Origin: Floccularia luteovirens
Taxonomy: Eukaryota; Basidiomycota; Agaricomycetes; Agaricales; Squamanitaceae
Assembly (NCBI GenBank): GCA_009739215.1
Contig: VSJF01000015.1
Span: forward strand, 207,932 to 271,931
Reading direction: 5' to 3'
Length of the DNA: 64,000 bases
Shown: positions 44,224-58,019 of the stretch, one piece after another
Layout: each line of letters opens with the position of its first letter
Position numbering within the stretch: position 1 is the stretch's first letter
The notes under the pieces: model-generated
What the model was told of the DNA's origin: nothing
The model's input: only the letters and a program-made list of their open reading frames with translations
The model's database searches: none
Program-made: the position numbers and the translations under genes

Positions 44224-46379
44224 GGTTGAGATGGATGCTAGATATGAGAGTGTTACCCGTGTGTTGTTTATTGCCATGAACAGATCAGATAAGACGTACC
44301 GAACAAAGTTGTCGACTGTGGTATGGGTACGGGGGGAGCAATGTGAGTCTGCACGAGTTGTCTGCGACTCTCGAGGCGGTGGCATGACATTTCCCACTCT
44401 CACATGTCTAGTTGTAATTAGGCGCCCACGAAGTCGGTTGTCACGGTATTGAAATCTCTGGTGTACACGTTGTTTAGGGTTTCGATTTGTTGACTGTGGT
44501 ACTTCTGGACAACTTGAAAAGAGAAGGTGAGGAGAATGTAGCACTGGATGAATTTATGTAACAACTCACAGTTACTAACTCTTTACCGAGTTTACAAGCG
44601 CATGAACATGACATGGGGCTTTCGATAATAAACTTCAATTCACATAGAAGTCTTCATGCTAAGTGAATTACAGTCGATGACCATGTTGTATATACAATTT
44701 GTACACAAGTTATAAAAAGCTTCGGGTCCGAAGGAAGATGTAAGCCATTGCATGCCAGTGTACGTCAAAAGGCATCCTACTTTACTTACACCTCCGCCAT
44801 AGAAGGTTACTGCGCATAATGGGCATTTTCCGCAGATGCAATGCAGCGACATGCAAAACTCGGAGTCCAACGAAGGGCGACACCACAAACCGCCAAAGCA
44901 TCTTTCCACCAGACTTCCGAAGTCCGACACGCAACTAATCACCTCCACGCACAACACCCATCGACACTGTAACAATTTGTGATGTCACAGTGAGAATCTC
45001 ACGCTGTTCGGTCTGGTGTGAACTGCCCTAGACTAAACGTGTTTGCGAGAGACTACCGTACTGTACAGGTATCTAGTTACTTATATACTGTAGGATAGAA
45101 GTAAATGGGGTAATCTACAGTCCATGCAGTCTGGTCAGAGCTATTTCATATGATAAGACTTGTCCACAAGTCTCTGTCGAAAGATAAACTAAAGGAAATA
45201 CTACGCGTGGTGGTCACGGTGTCCACAATGGGAAGCATGCGTGACCGTTATCGCTACAGACACGCACCAGCCACTGGATTACGTTCAGAGCCCGACAGCA
45301 AAGACATATCCCCAAACATGGGTGCGGAGCCCGGCAACACAGAGCCCATGCAACTAGGGATTCTCAATCACATCCTTGCTGGAAGGTGACCGGTGACTAG
45401 TGAGTAGTCCACCACCTCGTCTCCTCCTTAATTTGGTTCTCTCAGTCCCGGGCCCATCTGAAGAGCAACCTTGTATCATTTTCTGCAGCCTTCTCCCATG
45501 ACCTTAAAAGCAAGATGGTTGGAAAGTACGCAAGAACGATGTAAAGATATTTGCATCTACTAGGAAATAAGACATCTTCAGGCTTTGGACAACTGACAAT
45601 CCTGAATTTTGGATAACATCTCGTGCCACACACTGTTTGAGACCTCCTTCTTGTTTCTTGTAAAGTGTAGCTTTTCTTGCAATTGGCAACAACGCCAAAG
45701 TTGCAGCATCTCCTTGTTACGACTCACTACATCTGAATTATGCTCGCCTACTAGGTGCAGGTATCCAACACAATTACAATTATAATTGTATTTTCGTCGG
45801 GATCCGAGTCGACACCCACCACCTCTACTCCCTGCTACTTGTATATCCACTTCCGGAATGCCGTGAACGCCTCAAGTGTTTCTTTGAACTGTCCGCAGAG
45901 AACTCCAGATATGTGATATGGCACTAACTCTCAATAGGCATGCTCGTCCTTCCACTCCATGTGGATTCTCCTGAACTAATATTACACCGGCCAAATTACA
46001 TCGGGAGACCATCTTCTAGGATGCAACCTCATGAGCTCTTTTCTTGAGCATTAGTGCGCCGTTACGATATTGGATATCACATAGCTTTAACTGACTTGCG
46101 CTCTCCTCAGCACCACTAGCCAATCCTGGCATAAAACCACATTCAACTTAGGAGAGGTGCTCGTATCCGATAATTTGAATGACCTGGTGGTGTCCATGGA
46201 CCCTGAGCATTCCGGATGTGAAGCAGAACGTTTGGGCTCCTCCCTTGTAATTCGAGTTTGCCGAGGGGGATATCGAGGGAGAGAAGTGGAGTGGCGGGTG
46301 CCGAGTTTAATGGTGTAGATCCAAGTCGGGATTACTTGAGATAGAAGATAAACCACTATTATATACATGCAGTAATGAT
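44224..46379. other. Intergenic region between NLR2 and NLR3, no gene seen
   Basis: The first about 400 bases are the upstream region of NLR2. Short frames at 44640-44975 (minus), 45150-45389 (plus) and 45442-45850 (minus, Cys-rich) carry no pattern that I can assign, and their composition does not look coding. Nothing repetitive was seen. Confidence 0.4.
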
Positions 46380-49300
46380 TTACGAAGTCTTTGTTGTGTC
46401 TACAGAACTTTCCTCGACGTGTAAAATATCTAGCTTGCCTGAGTCCTTACCCACAACATAATAATTGCCCCACCGCGCAACGCTAGGCAAGTATCCCTGC
46501 TCTACCCAAAATAATCTCTTTCCATCTTCTTCACGTACGATCCATCCATCCTTGTGGAAATGCGTCCTCCGGCCTGTTTCTGTTTCCCACCTATACTGCT
46601 CGAGGTTGACTTTCTCCCCTTCCTTCCATCTATATATTTCTTCAACTGTGTCATATTCTACATATAACATAGTATTATCATGCGAGAACTCTAAATTTGA
46701 TAGATCCTTCTCATTGCTGAGAGCCAGATATTTCGCAAGTTTTCCTGTCACGACATCGAAGACACCCAGGCCTCGGGTAGTATAAAGACCATACGCTGGA
46801 CCAGCGATCCAATTCCCGTCGGTAGACAATGCAATTCTATCATCAGTATCATTTGCAGTGGATATGCTCTGCGCCAAAACAGGCTGAGTCGTTGTGATGT
46901 CCCATATACATGTCTTGTTGTGTTCACCAACTGGAATCCTCTGTGCGTCAGGGGAAAAAGCAATATTACGACAAATGTCTCCCTGGATGATGCAGAATAG
47001 CGATGCAGATTGAAGTGACCAGATACTGACCGCTTCTGTTGACACAGCCGCTACTCGCGAGCCGTCGGAGGAGATAGCTACGAAATGTATGTTTGAGTCA
47101 TGTATTATAATCGGGGCTGATGAAGGCGATGGAGTGGAATTCGATGTGATTCATGATTTTGGTGCAAGCACGGAAGACGAGTCCCACATATTGATTGTCG
47201 TGTATGACGTCAGGAGACGATGATTATCAGGAGAGAATGATCCGGTGGAAATGAATGAGCCTTGAAACGAACCAAGTGAATCCCAGGATTCCGTGTCGAA
47301 GAAATGTATTCTATCAAGAGTAGATGAGGCAAGTGTTTTTCCGTTTCGGGACACAACAATGCCACAGATGAAAGTCTCGCCCAGCCATCTGACTGTGGAT
47401 TCCAGTGTGACTTTAGGAATGCATTTGCCCGATTGCAAGTCCCATATATGAATCGCTTCATCATACCCACACAAGGCAACCTGCGAGTCATTGTGTAGGA
47501 ACACAGCTGCGTCTACGATAAATTGCACGGACAGCACTTTAAGGATCTTGCCATTACTGCTTCCGAGATCCCATAATCGAAGCTTTCTTCCAGCAGGCTG
47601 GTCTACTGCACGCCCAAGATCCTTCGATATCGCCAACACTGTCCTTATTGCGGGAATGGCCATTCCCTCCTCCAGCTCCTTGCCAATCACGATGTCCCAG
47701 ACATGAACCCCACCAGGTTTAGCACCAGTAACAAGCTGAGTTCCGTCCTGACTCCATGCTATACAGTATGCTTTGCATTCTGTGCGTTGCGCACCATAGA
47801 CAGTGTGTACCTGCGCTCCAGATTTAACATTCCAGACACGAATTGTCCCGTCAGCAGAACCAGAAGCAAGCGACTGCCCATCAGGGGCCCATGCAACACA
47901 GTGGACACTTTGAGTATGACCCGTTAAGGTCCTCTTCGAAAATCCAATACTGGCATCCCATATACACACCTCCCCATTCGATGACCCGGATGCAATCAAA
48001 CCCCCATTGGGAGAAAGCATTGCATGACAGTTGACTTCTGCGTTTATTAAGATAGTGCGAAGGCAAGCACTCCATGCTGAATCTCGAGGAATCATCGCTT
48101 GTAAGATAATGTGGTTACGGGTTGATGTGTTGATAAAATTGTTATAGCAGCTGATGAGTGCACATGATGGTGCCAACGGGAATGCAGAAATATAAAGGTG
48201 TTCAGGGCAATCATTGATAGGTGCGTAGAACTGTAGAACTAGTCGGTGTGTGTCATCAATTAATTGAAGGATGTCATTCCTGTCCTCGCCCTGAATGTGA
48301 ACCTTGTAACAATGTTTCGGTTTCTCTTATATTAAGTGAATGAATCAAATACGCACCTCGCACCATGCAAGTGCCGCAAGTAAAGCCGGAACCGCAACCT
48401 CAAGCCGGTTCATGTAACTGAGGACCTCTACCCATACTAGAAGCTTCGTCCGCGCAAACTCTATTATTGCATCCAAGACGTCCTGACTTGGATTATTGCA
48501 GCGTGATACATGTGTGGCCCAATGAACACACGAGTACCGTAAACTTGGTTGAATGCAATTTTTGACAGTATTGGGCAGGCCGGGGTTACTTGACTTCATT
48601 ATCGTTGGATCATCGAGGCCACAAATATTTCTTTTGAGTGGATACCTCGTAGTCATAACCTCGAGACAGGTCAATGCAAGGCGATGGTTATGCACGGATG
48701 GATCTATGTAGAACTTGGAATCGGTACATCGTTGTATATCGATGAGGAATTGCGGGAAGCTCGCATGCAACATTCGAATCTCGACATCATCCATTTCTGG
48801 CTTCAGGATGACAGAACCGAGCCGGCTTAGAATGTCCCGAATAAATCGCATCGGAACACCAACCAAATCTTTTAGGCCTGATGTCGATACCTGGTCTTGA
48901 AGTAAAGCAAGACTGCCCAGTACAACTTGAATATACTCCCGCATACGTGGAATTTTGAGACAGTCATTATCGAGTGCATTCTGTAAGACAGCGAGATATA
49001 GCCTGTCGAGATTCTCCAGGGTGAATGCCGCATCTGACGGATTGTCAGATAGGATGACTTCGAGGACGTCAACTGCGTGATACGGATTGTTACCCAAAAA
49101 TTTGACGACAGTGTCAGCATAAATGAACAATCCTGCAGCAAGATCAGTAAGTCCTTCGACGACATTTGGAATGGCACTGAATATAGTCTCCCAGCAACTG
49201 AGATCCTTGAGTTTGGTGTCCAGGAAAAGCTTGATGTCTCCGTCAACTATTCGTCTCGGTATTTCGTGTAATCTGTATGGTTTAGAGACTTTCCGGAACT

Positions 49301-50777
49301 TCTCGGTGTTTAGTGCAGCCTCAATCTTCATTTCTGGTCTGGTGGTCACAAGCACCCGGACAGGAAATGGGATTTCGGGGAGCCGTTCCATTAAGAGGAA
49401 AAGAAGTCGGATAACCTCATCCTGAGCTGCTTTAGTGCACTCATCGAGTGCATCCAAAACAAGTGTGATTGGGCGATGTGATGCATCGACTTTCAACAGT
49501 GGCTTGACTATAAGATTATCGAGGTCCATTTGAAGTTGTTCCCCTTGTTTGCCTTCCTGAATGTACTCTCGAGCAGCTTTCGCTATGTGAGGATAGAGGC
49601 TCTTCTGGTTGTGTGCCAGTTGATAAGCAATCGTTGTCAGCACATATGTCGTTGTATTGAAATCACTGGCGCCAGAGACAAAGAAAAATGAGGCTCCAAG
49701 TGCCCCGACATTCTTCAATCTATGGGCCATTTCGTATGCGATGGTAGATTTTCCAGTGCCAGCCCCACCACTTAGGACGTATATGAAAGAGCCATTATCA
49801 TCGGAGTTTGACTGGAGAGACCACTCGGTGATTTCTTCAAGTAATGCAGTTCGTGTACCCTCCAGTGTTCCCGATTTTGTTGGGTTCGACGCAGAAGAGT
49901 AGCCGGCGTTGACATGTGGGAGATCTTTTAGTGCTCTTGCGTCAACTACAAGCTGTGCAATGAGTAGTCAGCCCTGGCAGTTGAAAGGAGACAACTTACG
50001 CTCTTCCTTTTGTATACGTTTTATTTGCTATGAATTTACATCAATACAATTGTTCAGTAGTAGAGCATAGAAGACTCATACCTCAATATCAGACACGATG
50101 CTGTTGATCAGCATTTCGACAGTGATTCCGCCTTGGATCTATGTCATATAATATCGGAGAGCAGTCGATTGGTATATGTGGGGGAAAATCATACATAGAA
50201 TTTCCTTGTGGCATCGTCGATGCCCGTCTTGATCCTCGCTAACGTGTCCACATTTTTCTTGTTCAAAAGTATTCCAAGCAAACCTGTTTCAAGGCTTTTC
50301 ATGTCATCCGTCAGATCCTTCAAATCTCTGTTATTATCATGCTATAAGCAAAGTGAATATTAATCATGACGAAAACTCACTTCTCGAGGGTAGCAACCCT
50401 CTCCTTAAGCTCGGGTGAATTGACAAGACGAATTCGTGTTAATTTTTCATCATCCGTTCCCAAGACAGACTCGGCTTTTCTTGCAGTCTCATCAATAATC
50501 AATGTGAGTGCCTGTATGTGAATTGCTATGTCCTCTCGTATTGCTTTATTCCCTACAGAAACCTGATGGAAAAAGTTAATCATGCATATAGTAGGTTTTC
50601 AAAAATGTATTATTAGAGACGCACTAAAATTATACCAATTAGGGTGGATAACACTGAGGCGACACTCGATAGTCCAGGAACAGGAACCAGATTGAGTGGG
50701 CCCTGTGTAGTATCCAGAGTCTGCTTTGCCAAAGTAATGATGTCAGTGATACGTTGACCACTTTTGGATGGAGACAT
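46380..50777 (-). pseudogene. NLR3: NACHT-WD40 receptor with one premature TGA
   Basis: Exons 50625-50777, 50381-50562, 50195-50327, 50082-50138, 50000-50027, 48357-49945 and 46380-48302 join in one frame of 1355 codons interrupted only by TGA at 47151-47153 (codon about 1098, after LAPKS). Paralogues have Arg (CGA in NLR2, CGG in NLR1) here, so it is a single CpG to TpG change. The truncated product would keep the N-terminal domain, the NACHT (GGAGTGKST, VLDALDE, VTTRPEM) and most WD40 blades, losing the last about 255 residues. It could still work, be read through, or be a null allele. Exons 1-4 and 6 have exactly the same lengths as in NLR2, and part of the NACHT exon is nearly identical to NLR2. 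Confidence 0.87.
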
Positions 50778-51793
50778 CAGCGTTTGGATATATCCGAGCT
50801 TTATCTGTGTGTTGTTAGTCGCAGTGGACAAGTAGGGCAAGTCGTTCTCGACAATGGAATATGTATGAGAAAGGGTGTGGGAGTAGTGCGCATACAAGTT
50901 CTCAGCTAGCAAGGATTGGACCACGTGTACTCTCCCACCGGCTACCTCATCGATTTTCAACTTCAACATATCTTAGGGACGACAGATTAGCTGGAATCAC
51001 TGAGCTCAAGGTTGGGTGAAATACCTCAGAAAAACCGATTTGACCAACAAAGAACACACTCACATTATAAATCAATGAATGATGTACAAATGCCAAGCCG
51101 CATTACCGCATTAAGTTTCAAACTTTGAATGAAAATACACAAGTTGCGCATTTCTATCTAGTTGAAAAATGGAAGAATCGATGCTCGAATGTAGTCTGAA
51201 GGATACATAACTTGTCAATTCTTCCCAATTGAGAAATAGCAATGGAGATGACATACCAGATTGCCGTGGTTCAGATATAGCCACTTGGAGAACTTTTGAG
51301 GATCAAATCAGCCCATGTGCTTGGACTCTGAGTTTCTGGATCAGTACATGATAAATGTGAGGTGCCAAGTAGAAAATAACTTACTATTGTATTGTATATC
51401 ACAGTATCACATAGACCGCTACCTTACACCACGTAGTATATGCTGATGAACAACTCGTCAGAAAAGATAAATGAATTATGCCAAAAAATGCAATCCCCAG
51501 ACGAAAGTCTATGAATCAAATTTGTTACTATATTGATCACAGCGTGCAGGAAATACATAAGCGACGTGCTGTTGTTTGGCCTCATATGAACATGTGTCAT
51601 TGCTCGTCATCTAGTTGCGTAAAAAGTCAATAGTAGGTCACCAGGGACCCATAAAAGGTGAAGAGGTAAACCAAAAACACACTGAAATTGAGAACTTTGT
51701 GACCGTCGCCGTGTCCGCAAGTGATCAGGAGCACCATCACCTAGAAGGTCGAATTTTCAGTATCGAAAGCTGGGAGAACGAAATTGAAGACAC

Positions 51794-51976
51794 ACCGACA
51801 ATTAGAGCAAGGAAACAAGCCAGCTAACGTCAACGCTACCAAAATGTGGCCTGTGCAGCCGCCACACAACCCCAACGCTTCATTCAGGTGACGCATGTTA
51901 ACACTGCACAGATCTAACACTAATCAGGTGTCGCTATATGCCGACTTCATACCACATGTACTAGGTTGTTCCTGTT
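51794..51976 (+). repeat. Direct repeat, copy 1
   Basis: About 180 bases from ACCGACAATTAGAGCAAGG through AGGTTGTTCCTG, matched by 52074-52250. Shared core CATTCAGGTGACGCATGTTA. Confidence 0.75.
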
Positions 51977-52073
51977 TATGTCCGCTCACACACTTTGCCA
52001 TGAGGAAGCTACCAGTAGCTGTAAATCAAAGTTGAACACTAATCGAAGAATGATAATAGGGGGGTAGACACGA

Positions 52074-52250
52074 ACCGACAATCAGAGCAAGGATGCAAGC
52101 CAGACCAACGTCAACGCTATCAAAGTGTGACCTGTGCAGCCACCACACAACGCCAGAGCTCCATTCAGGTGACGCATGTTAACACTGCACAAAGCCAGCA
52201 CTTATCAGGTGTCGTATGTGTCGGCTACATGCCACATGCTTCTGGGTTGT
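52074..52250 (+). repeat. Direct repeat, copy 2
   Basis: About 180 bases, offset 280 from copy 1, beginning ACCGACAATCAGAGCAAGG. A weaker third trace (CAGCCACCACACATCGTCAG) lies near 52395-52440. Confidence 0.75.
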
Positions 52251-53530
52251 GCTAATTAGTAGGTGTCCCTATTAGAGGCTGACTAGTCTATAAAGAGTTC
52301 ACTTGATAAGAATAGAGGTATAACTATGGTGGCAGGCACTTACCAAAAAATTGAAGTGAAGATGTGGGCTGACGAATGCCATCCAGGCAGTGGCCAGGCA
52401 GCCACCACACATCGTCAGGGCTGCATGATCTGCAGTTAACGCAACACACGATTCGAGACTATAGCAGTCTATCAGTGGTCGACCAGCTGGCGAGAGATAG
52501 TAAAGAGGAAGAGATGTAGCAAATTTGTTCCCACTTTGATATAAAGAAAGGGAAGTATCGGGATGCGGCGGGGAACGATGGAGATGCAGAACGAATTGTT
52601 GATGACTGTAATACTTCTAGCAAGCCCAGGCTAACTCCAAATGAGAAAAGTGGTGTGTGGCCTATGACAAGTGGCACTGGCTAGAAAGCAGTGATTCAAG
52701 GGAGGATGTTGTAGAATGAAGGAAAGAAGGAAAGGGCAATATGCCGTATTTATACCCTGGCGGATAATAAGGAGGCTGACCTCGCCAACCAGTTTCATGT
52801 AGATCGGTCCTGGGGATGACGCAAAGTTCCAGATCTTTTCTAGAGAGATACAAAGAATCAAATGACAGATGTACCTACCCCTTACTAGTGTTGTTGGCCT
52901 CGCTGAAGCTTAAATATTCAGCATTCGGTGGTTACTCTGGAATAATTTGTTATAGTATAGTTGAAAAAAATGTTAACATGAACTACACTTCAAGAATGCA
53001 ATTTGGAAATTCAGTTCCTTCGACAGGCCGCTGAGAGATCTACACTTACCTATACAAGTTTATAAAGTAGATAGTCAATTGAAATATCTTGCAGTCATGT
53101 CCATATAAGTGTCATAGTTCTGACTTAAGTTAAATGCTCTTTTTGGATCCATCATGGGACGAATTTGATCATCTGATCAACGATGTGAACCAACTCAAAA
53201 ATTGATTCAAACATTGTTCAAAATACAAAGAACTTTAGCATATGATAAACAGGTTATCTGCTCACATGCACATTCTATATATCTCTAACGTGGTTTCTTC
53301 CAGTTTCAACAAAAGAATATACATCGAGAGTTCAGAATTGTCACTAACATACCAACTTTACCTTCGTATATAGGTACTATCATAGGCGCCTGGAACACAC
53401 TGGCAAAGAATCAGCCAAACTGGACACGTGAGGTGATGGTGTCAAATAGCTTCCAGCGTCTAGCCATACACAGCACTCCCTCATTGCAACATAAATAACA
53501 ATCTGGCAGCTGTTCCGGAGACCACCAAAT

Positions 53531-56500
53531 ATGCCTCCTTCTAAAAGAAACCAGCGGATTAATGATATTCTCACTGGCACCAAGCTTGTGCTCGATACGA
53601 CAAAGGACCTACTCAACTTGAGCCCTATTCCAGGACTTCCAATTGCTGCATCAGCACTGTCCGCAATCATTGGTCTTGTTCTGGTTAGTCTAGTATCACT
53701 ATGCGTCTTCAACGCTAATCTTTTTGTAGAAAACAAGAGGAAATGAAGATGCGCGTGAGGAACTAGCACAGGTCATCGTATCATTGAAATCTGTCATTGA
53801 GGAGACGATGAGGAAAGCAGAGTCTGTGCTGCGGACAGATAACTTGACACGAAACCGTTTGATGACTTCTCCTGAGCTAAAGGAGCGGGTTTCTACTCTC
53901 GAGAAGTTAGTCATTGTCATATTTGATGTGTATTTCTCTCATGATCTGTTAATCGTAGCGACCTGAATGGTCTAGCTGAGCAAGCAAAGAAGCTGCAGGA
54001 AGGATCAGGCATTCGGAATTTCCTGCTCAGTAGTAGAAATGCGGATATATTGTTGAATTTAAAGACAGGCATCCAGAATGCAACCACCAAATTCCAGGTT
54101 TGTTTAAAATCTAGTGGGTAGCATCTAACTGACAAATCGATAACCCTTCGCAGATACAAAGTGGAATCACTGTGGAAATGCTCATTAACGGCGTCGTGGA
54201 TGATATTGCAGTACCATTTTCCTATTCTCCTGCCTACCATTTTATTGACCAAAGTTCAAAGCTCATAAAGCTTACGCAGCATCAAGAGCGTCAGTTTTTC
54301 TCCCCAATCATCAGGATCGCTTACTTATTGATTACCTTGTAGTCGATGCGAAAGCTCTTGACAAGCTCCCACACGTCAACGCTGGTTACACTTCCGCCTC
54401 AAATCCAACAAAGTCGGGCACACTACCGGGTACCAGGACTGCACTGCTTGAAGAACTTATGGAATGGACCCTCCGGCCAGACTCAGTCCAGGACGACTCG
54501 TTCATGTATGTCGTTAGTGGCGGCGCTGGCGCTGGTAAATCCACCATCGCATTCGAGATGGCTCGCAGATTGGAGGAGGTTGGGGCACTTGGTGCATCAT
54601 TCTTCTTCGTTAATGGCAACAAGAAATTGAACACAACGAAATATGTCTTGACCACAATCGCATATCAACTGGCCCATAAGCGGCCTGATTTGTATCCGCA
54701 TATAGCAGCAGCAGCTCGATATTACTCAAAGCAAGGCAAAGAAGCCGAACAACTTCAAGTGGAACTCGAAGACCTCATAATCGAACCACTCATGAATGTT
54801 AGTGCGTCGCATCGCCCAATAACCCTGATCCTGGATGCTCTGGATGAATCGGCCCAAGATGAGGTTGTTCGACTACTCAATCTCTTGGTCTCGCGGCTTA
54901 CCGAAATCCCATTTCCTGTGCGAGTTCTGGTAACTACCAGACCAGAAATGCACATTGAAGATGCTCTCAATACAGAGAAGTTGCGCAAAGTTTCCAAACC
55001 ATACAAATTGCATGAAATACCGAGGGAGATTGTTGATGAAGACATCAAGCTTTTCTTTGAAGCAAAACTGGGGGAATTGAACTGCCGGAGAATAATATTC
55101 AGTGCTCGTCCGAATGTTATCGAAGATCTTATCAAACTTGCTGGTGGATTGTTCATATACGCTGACACTGTCGTCAAATTTTTGGGTAGCAAGCCAGATC
55201 TTGTGGTTGAAATCCTTGATTCCCTCTTATCCAATGATCCATCGAATGTAACGTTCAGTCTGAAGAATCTCGACCAGTTGTATATTGCTGTGCTACGCAG
55301 TGCACTCAGCAGTGACGTTTCGGATATGAAAAGGTATATTCAGGTTGTACTAGGCAGCCTTGCTCTGGTTCAAGACAATGTATCGACTGCTGTTCTAGAA
55401 GATTTAGTTGATGTTCCGATAGGATTCATTCGATACATACTGAGTCGGCTTGGCTCGGTCATCCTCAAGCCAGAAAATGACGACGTCGATATCCAGGTGC
55501 TTCACGCCAGCTTTCCGCAATTTCTCGTCGATAAAAAGCGCTGTAATGATCCCATATTCCACATCAACCCTTCCACGCACTACCATCGCCTCGCACTCAC
55601 TTGCCTGAACATGATGACTGTCAAATCCCCACTCAGAAGGAACATTTGCAATCTCAGAGATCCCACAAAGTTGAAGTCAAGCTTCCATGGTCTAGATGAG
55701 GGCATCCCTGGGAGTGTACAATATTCATGCATCCACTGGGCGACACATTTGTCACGTTGTGATGTTGCAAGGTCAGATATCCTGAATGTAGTGAAGAAGT
55801 TCACGAAGACCAAGTTACTTGTTCGGGTGGAAGTGTTGAGCTACATGGACAAGCTTGAGGTTGCTGTTCCAGCTTTGCTCACAGCATTGTCGTGGTGTGA
55901 GGTATGTAGTTTGTTTTACCCACATAATATAGGAGGAACTGAGAGAATGTTACAAGGCAAAAATTCAAGGAGGAGATCGAAATGAAATCCTTCAGCTAAT
56001 TGATGACGCACACCGTCTGATCTTGCAGTTCTATAAACCTATCAACCAGTGCCCCGAGCACCTCTACATATCTGCGCTCAAACTGGCGCCATCTTGTGCT
56101 CTTACGACTCACTACAACAACGCTGATAACATGCCAACCGCCAAACATCCCATCATAGAGTTGAAGTCACCCCGGGATTCGGCATGGGGTGCTTGTCTCC
56201 TAACAATTCCCATGGAATCCAAATTATGCCGCGCAATCCTCTCTCCCGATGGCGCCCTGATAGCCTCTGGTTCCCCAAGTGGGGATGTGTGCATATGGGA
56301 CGCCAGCATTGGATTGTCGAGGAGGACACTGAGAGGGCATACTCAAGGTGTTAGATGCGTCGCATGGTCGCCTAACGGGAAGTCTCTTGCTTCTGGGTCT
56401 ACCGATGGGACATTTCGGATCTGGAATACTACCTCTGGCGCGCAGATACATTCCCAGTACACCCAAAGCGGTAGTAGTGGAGTATATTCTATCTTGTGGA

Positions 56501-57741
56501 GTCAAGACGGACAACGGCTCGTTACAGCAGCTGAATCTGCTGGACTGCAAGTGTGGAATGTCACGATTGGCAAGGAGGTGAAACAGATAATAACCTACCC
56601 TTCGATAGTGCTAGTGATTGCGATATCTAAGGATGCGCTACGAGCAGTAGACATCACGCACAATGGTATACTTCGGTTTTGGGACATCTCATGCGACAAT
56701 GGCAGGATTTTAAAGGAGCTGCACCCAAGATCGAGCGTAGTCACGGCTCTGTTTCTACACAACAACACGCAGCTCGCCTTTTTTGGTACAGATAAGATGA
56801 TTCGCATATGGGATTTGAAATCGGGCGAATGTGCACCCAAGATCGAGCTTGAATCTAAAGTCACATTTGGGGGCCAGACGTATATCTATGGCATCGCTGC
56901 GTCTCCGGATGGAAACATTCTTGCATCGTCTACTGCAGATAAAATTCATTTTTTCAATACAAAAACATGGGACTCTCTCGGTTCAATCCAAGGTGTCTTC
57001 CGTTACACTGCATCATTATCTCCCGATTGTGGCCGCCTCCTGACATCGTCTGAAGTAATTCAAATGTGGGACTCGTCCACAGTGCTCGCTCCGAAACCAC
57101 AAATAACCCCTTCCATAATCTCTCCAACATCATCTGTTATAAAGCATGACTCACTTATAACCTTTGTTACTGTTTCCCCAGATAGGATTGCAGTCGCTGC
57201 ATATGAAAAAACTTGTATATGGGATATCACAACACCCGAACAACCTGTTTTGGTTCTGACTATTTCAAATGGAAACCATTGGTGTGACAAGATTGCATGG
57301 TCGCCCGACGGAAATTGGATTTCAGGTGCAGCAAGTGGCCCTGTTACCTCTCGACAGCTCGGTGTATTTGATGCAGTGACGGGTGAACTCGAGAAAAGTC
57401 TGGCACTCAACAATAACGAGGAGATTTGGGACATAGAGTTTTCGCATGACAGTTCAATGTTATATGTGCAGTGCGATGTGGATGTGGGGGTGTTCCGGTG
57501 GAAAGAAGGGGAGCAAGTCGATGTCGATCGTTATGGGTGGCAAACAGAAAGAGGGAGAAGGGTACGCTATTACCAGGATGGGTGGATTATACGCGAGCAG
57601 GACGGAAAGAGGTTGTGTTGGGTATCTAGTGTAAACCCTGACAATGTTTCGTGGTGGGGCAATTACTATGCTGTCGGCAAACATTCGGGCCAGCTGGAGA
57701 TTTTGCATATCGAGGACAGTACTGTAGCAACAAGTCCATAA
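53531..57741 (+). CDS. NLR4: intact NACHT-WD40 receptor
   Basis: Exons 53531-53683, 53730-53905, 53959-54097, 54154-54210, 54262-54289, 54343-55901 and 55957-57741 join to 1298 residues, no stop. N-terminal domain MPPSKRNQRINDI, LSPIPGLPIAASALSAIIGL (residues 1-180). NACHT with Walker A GGAGAGKST near 246, Walker B ILDALDE near 347 and VTTRPEM. WD40 region from about 704 with blades GHTQGVRCVAWSPNGKSLAS and ILWSQDGQRLVT. It is shorter than NLR2 because of small in-frame losses in exon 6 and in the WD40 exon. It is the most diverged of the readable copies and, with NLR2, one of two without a break. Donor of exon 1 is GTTAGT. Function by analogy: NTP-driven oligomerising sensor of the STAND class; ligand and output unknown. 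Confidence 0.9.
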
Positions 57742-58019
57742 ATAATCGTATTCTTAATCGTAGGTGGTAGTTTCTACATGTTTTTTTCTTCTAATATGGT
57801 CAAATTGTAGCTTGCGCTTTCAAGTTAAAGACGAAAAAGTGACCTCTAAGATCTGGGAAGTTAATGGCAACGACGGTTGAATCATATATGATTCATATTT
57901 CTACATCCAGAAAAAAAAATACAACGGAAAACGTATTTAACTTACAGGCTGTCCGAAATACACAAGAGCACGAGCCGATCAGAACGCGAAATCGAACCAA
58001 AATAATTGTGTCCCTCAGG

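Larger units (their letters stand above)
50778..53530. other. Intergenic region between divergent NLR3 and NLR4
   Basis: Upstream regions of two divergent NLR genes. It contains a pair of direct repeats (listed separately). A plus-strand frame at 51615-51827 and minus-strand frames at 52459-52861 have no recognisable domain and no paralogue in the window. No tRNA or element was identified. Confidence 0.4.

Noticed and set aside
45442..45850. Cys-rich minus-strand frames, considered as a MYND or RING zinc finger
   Set aside because: Cysteine spacing does not fit either family in any one frame, and there are no flanking exons.
51615..51827. 70-codon plus-strand frame upstream of NLR4
   Set aside because: No recognisable domain and no second copy. 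Its end lies in the direct repeat, so it is likely chance.
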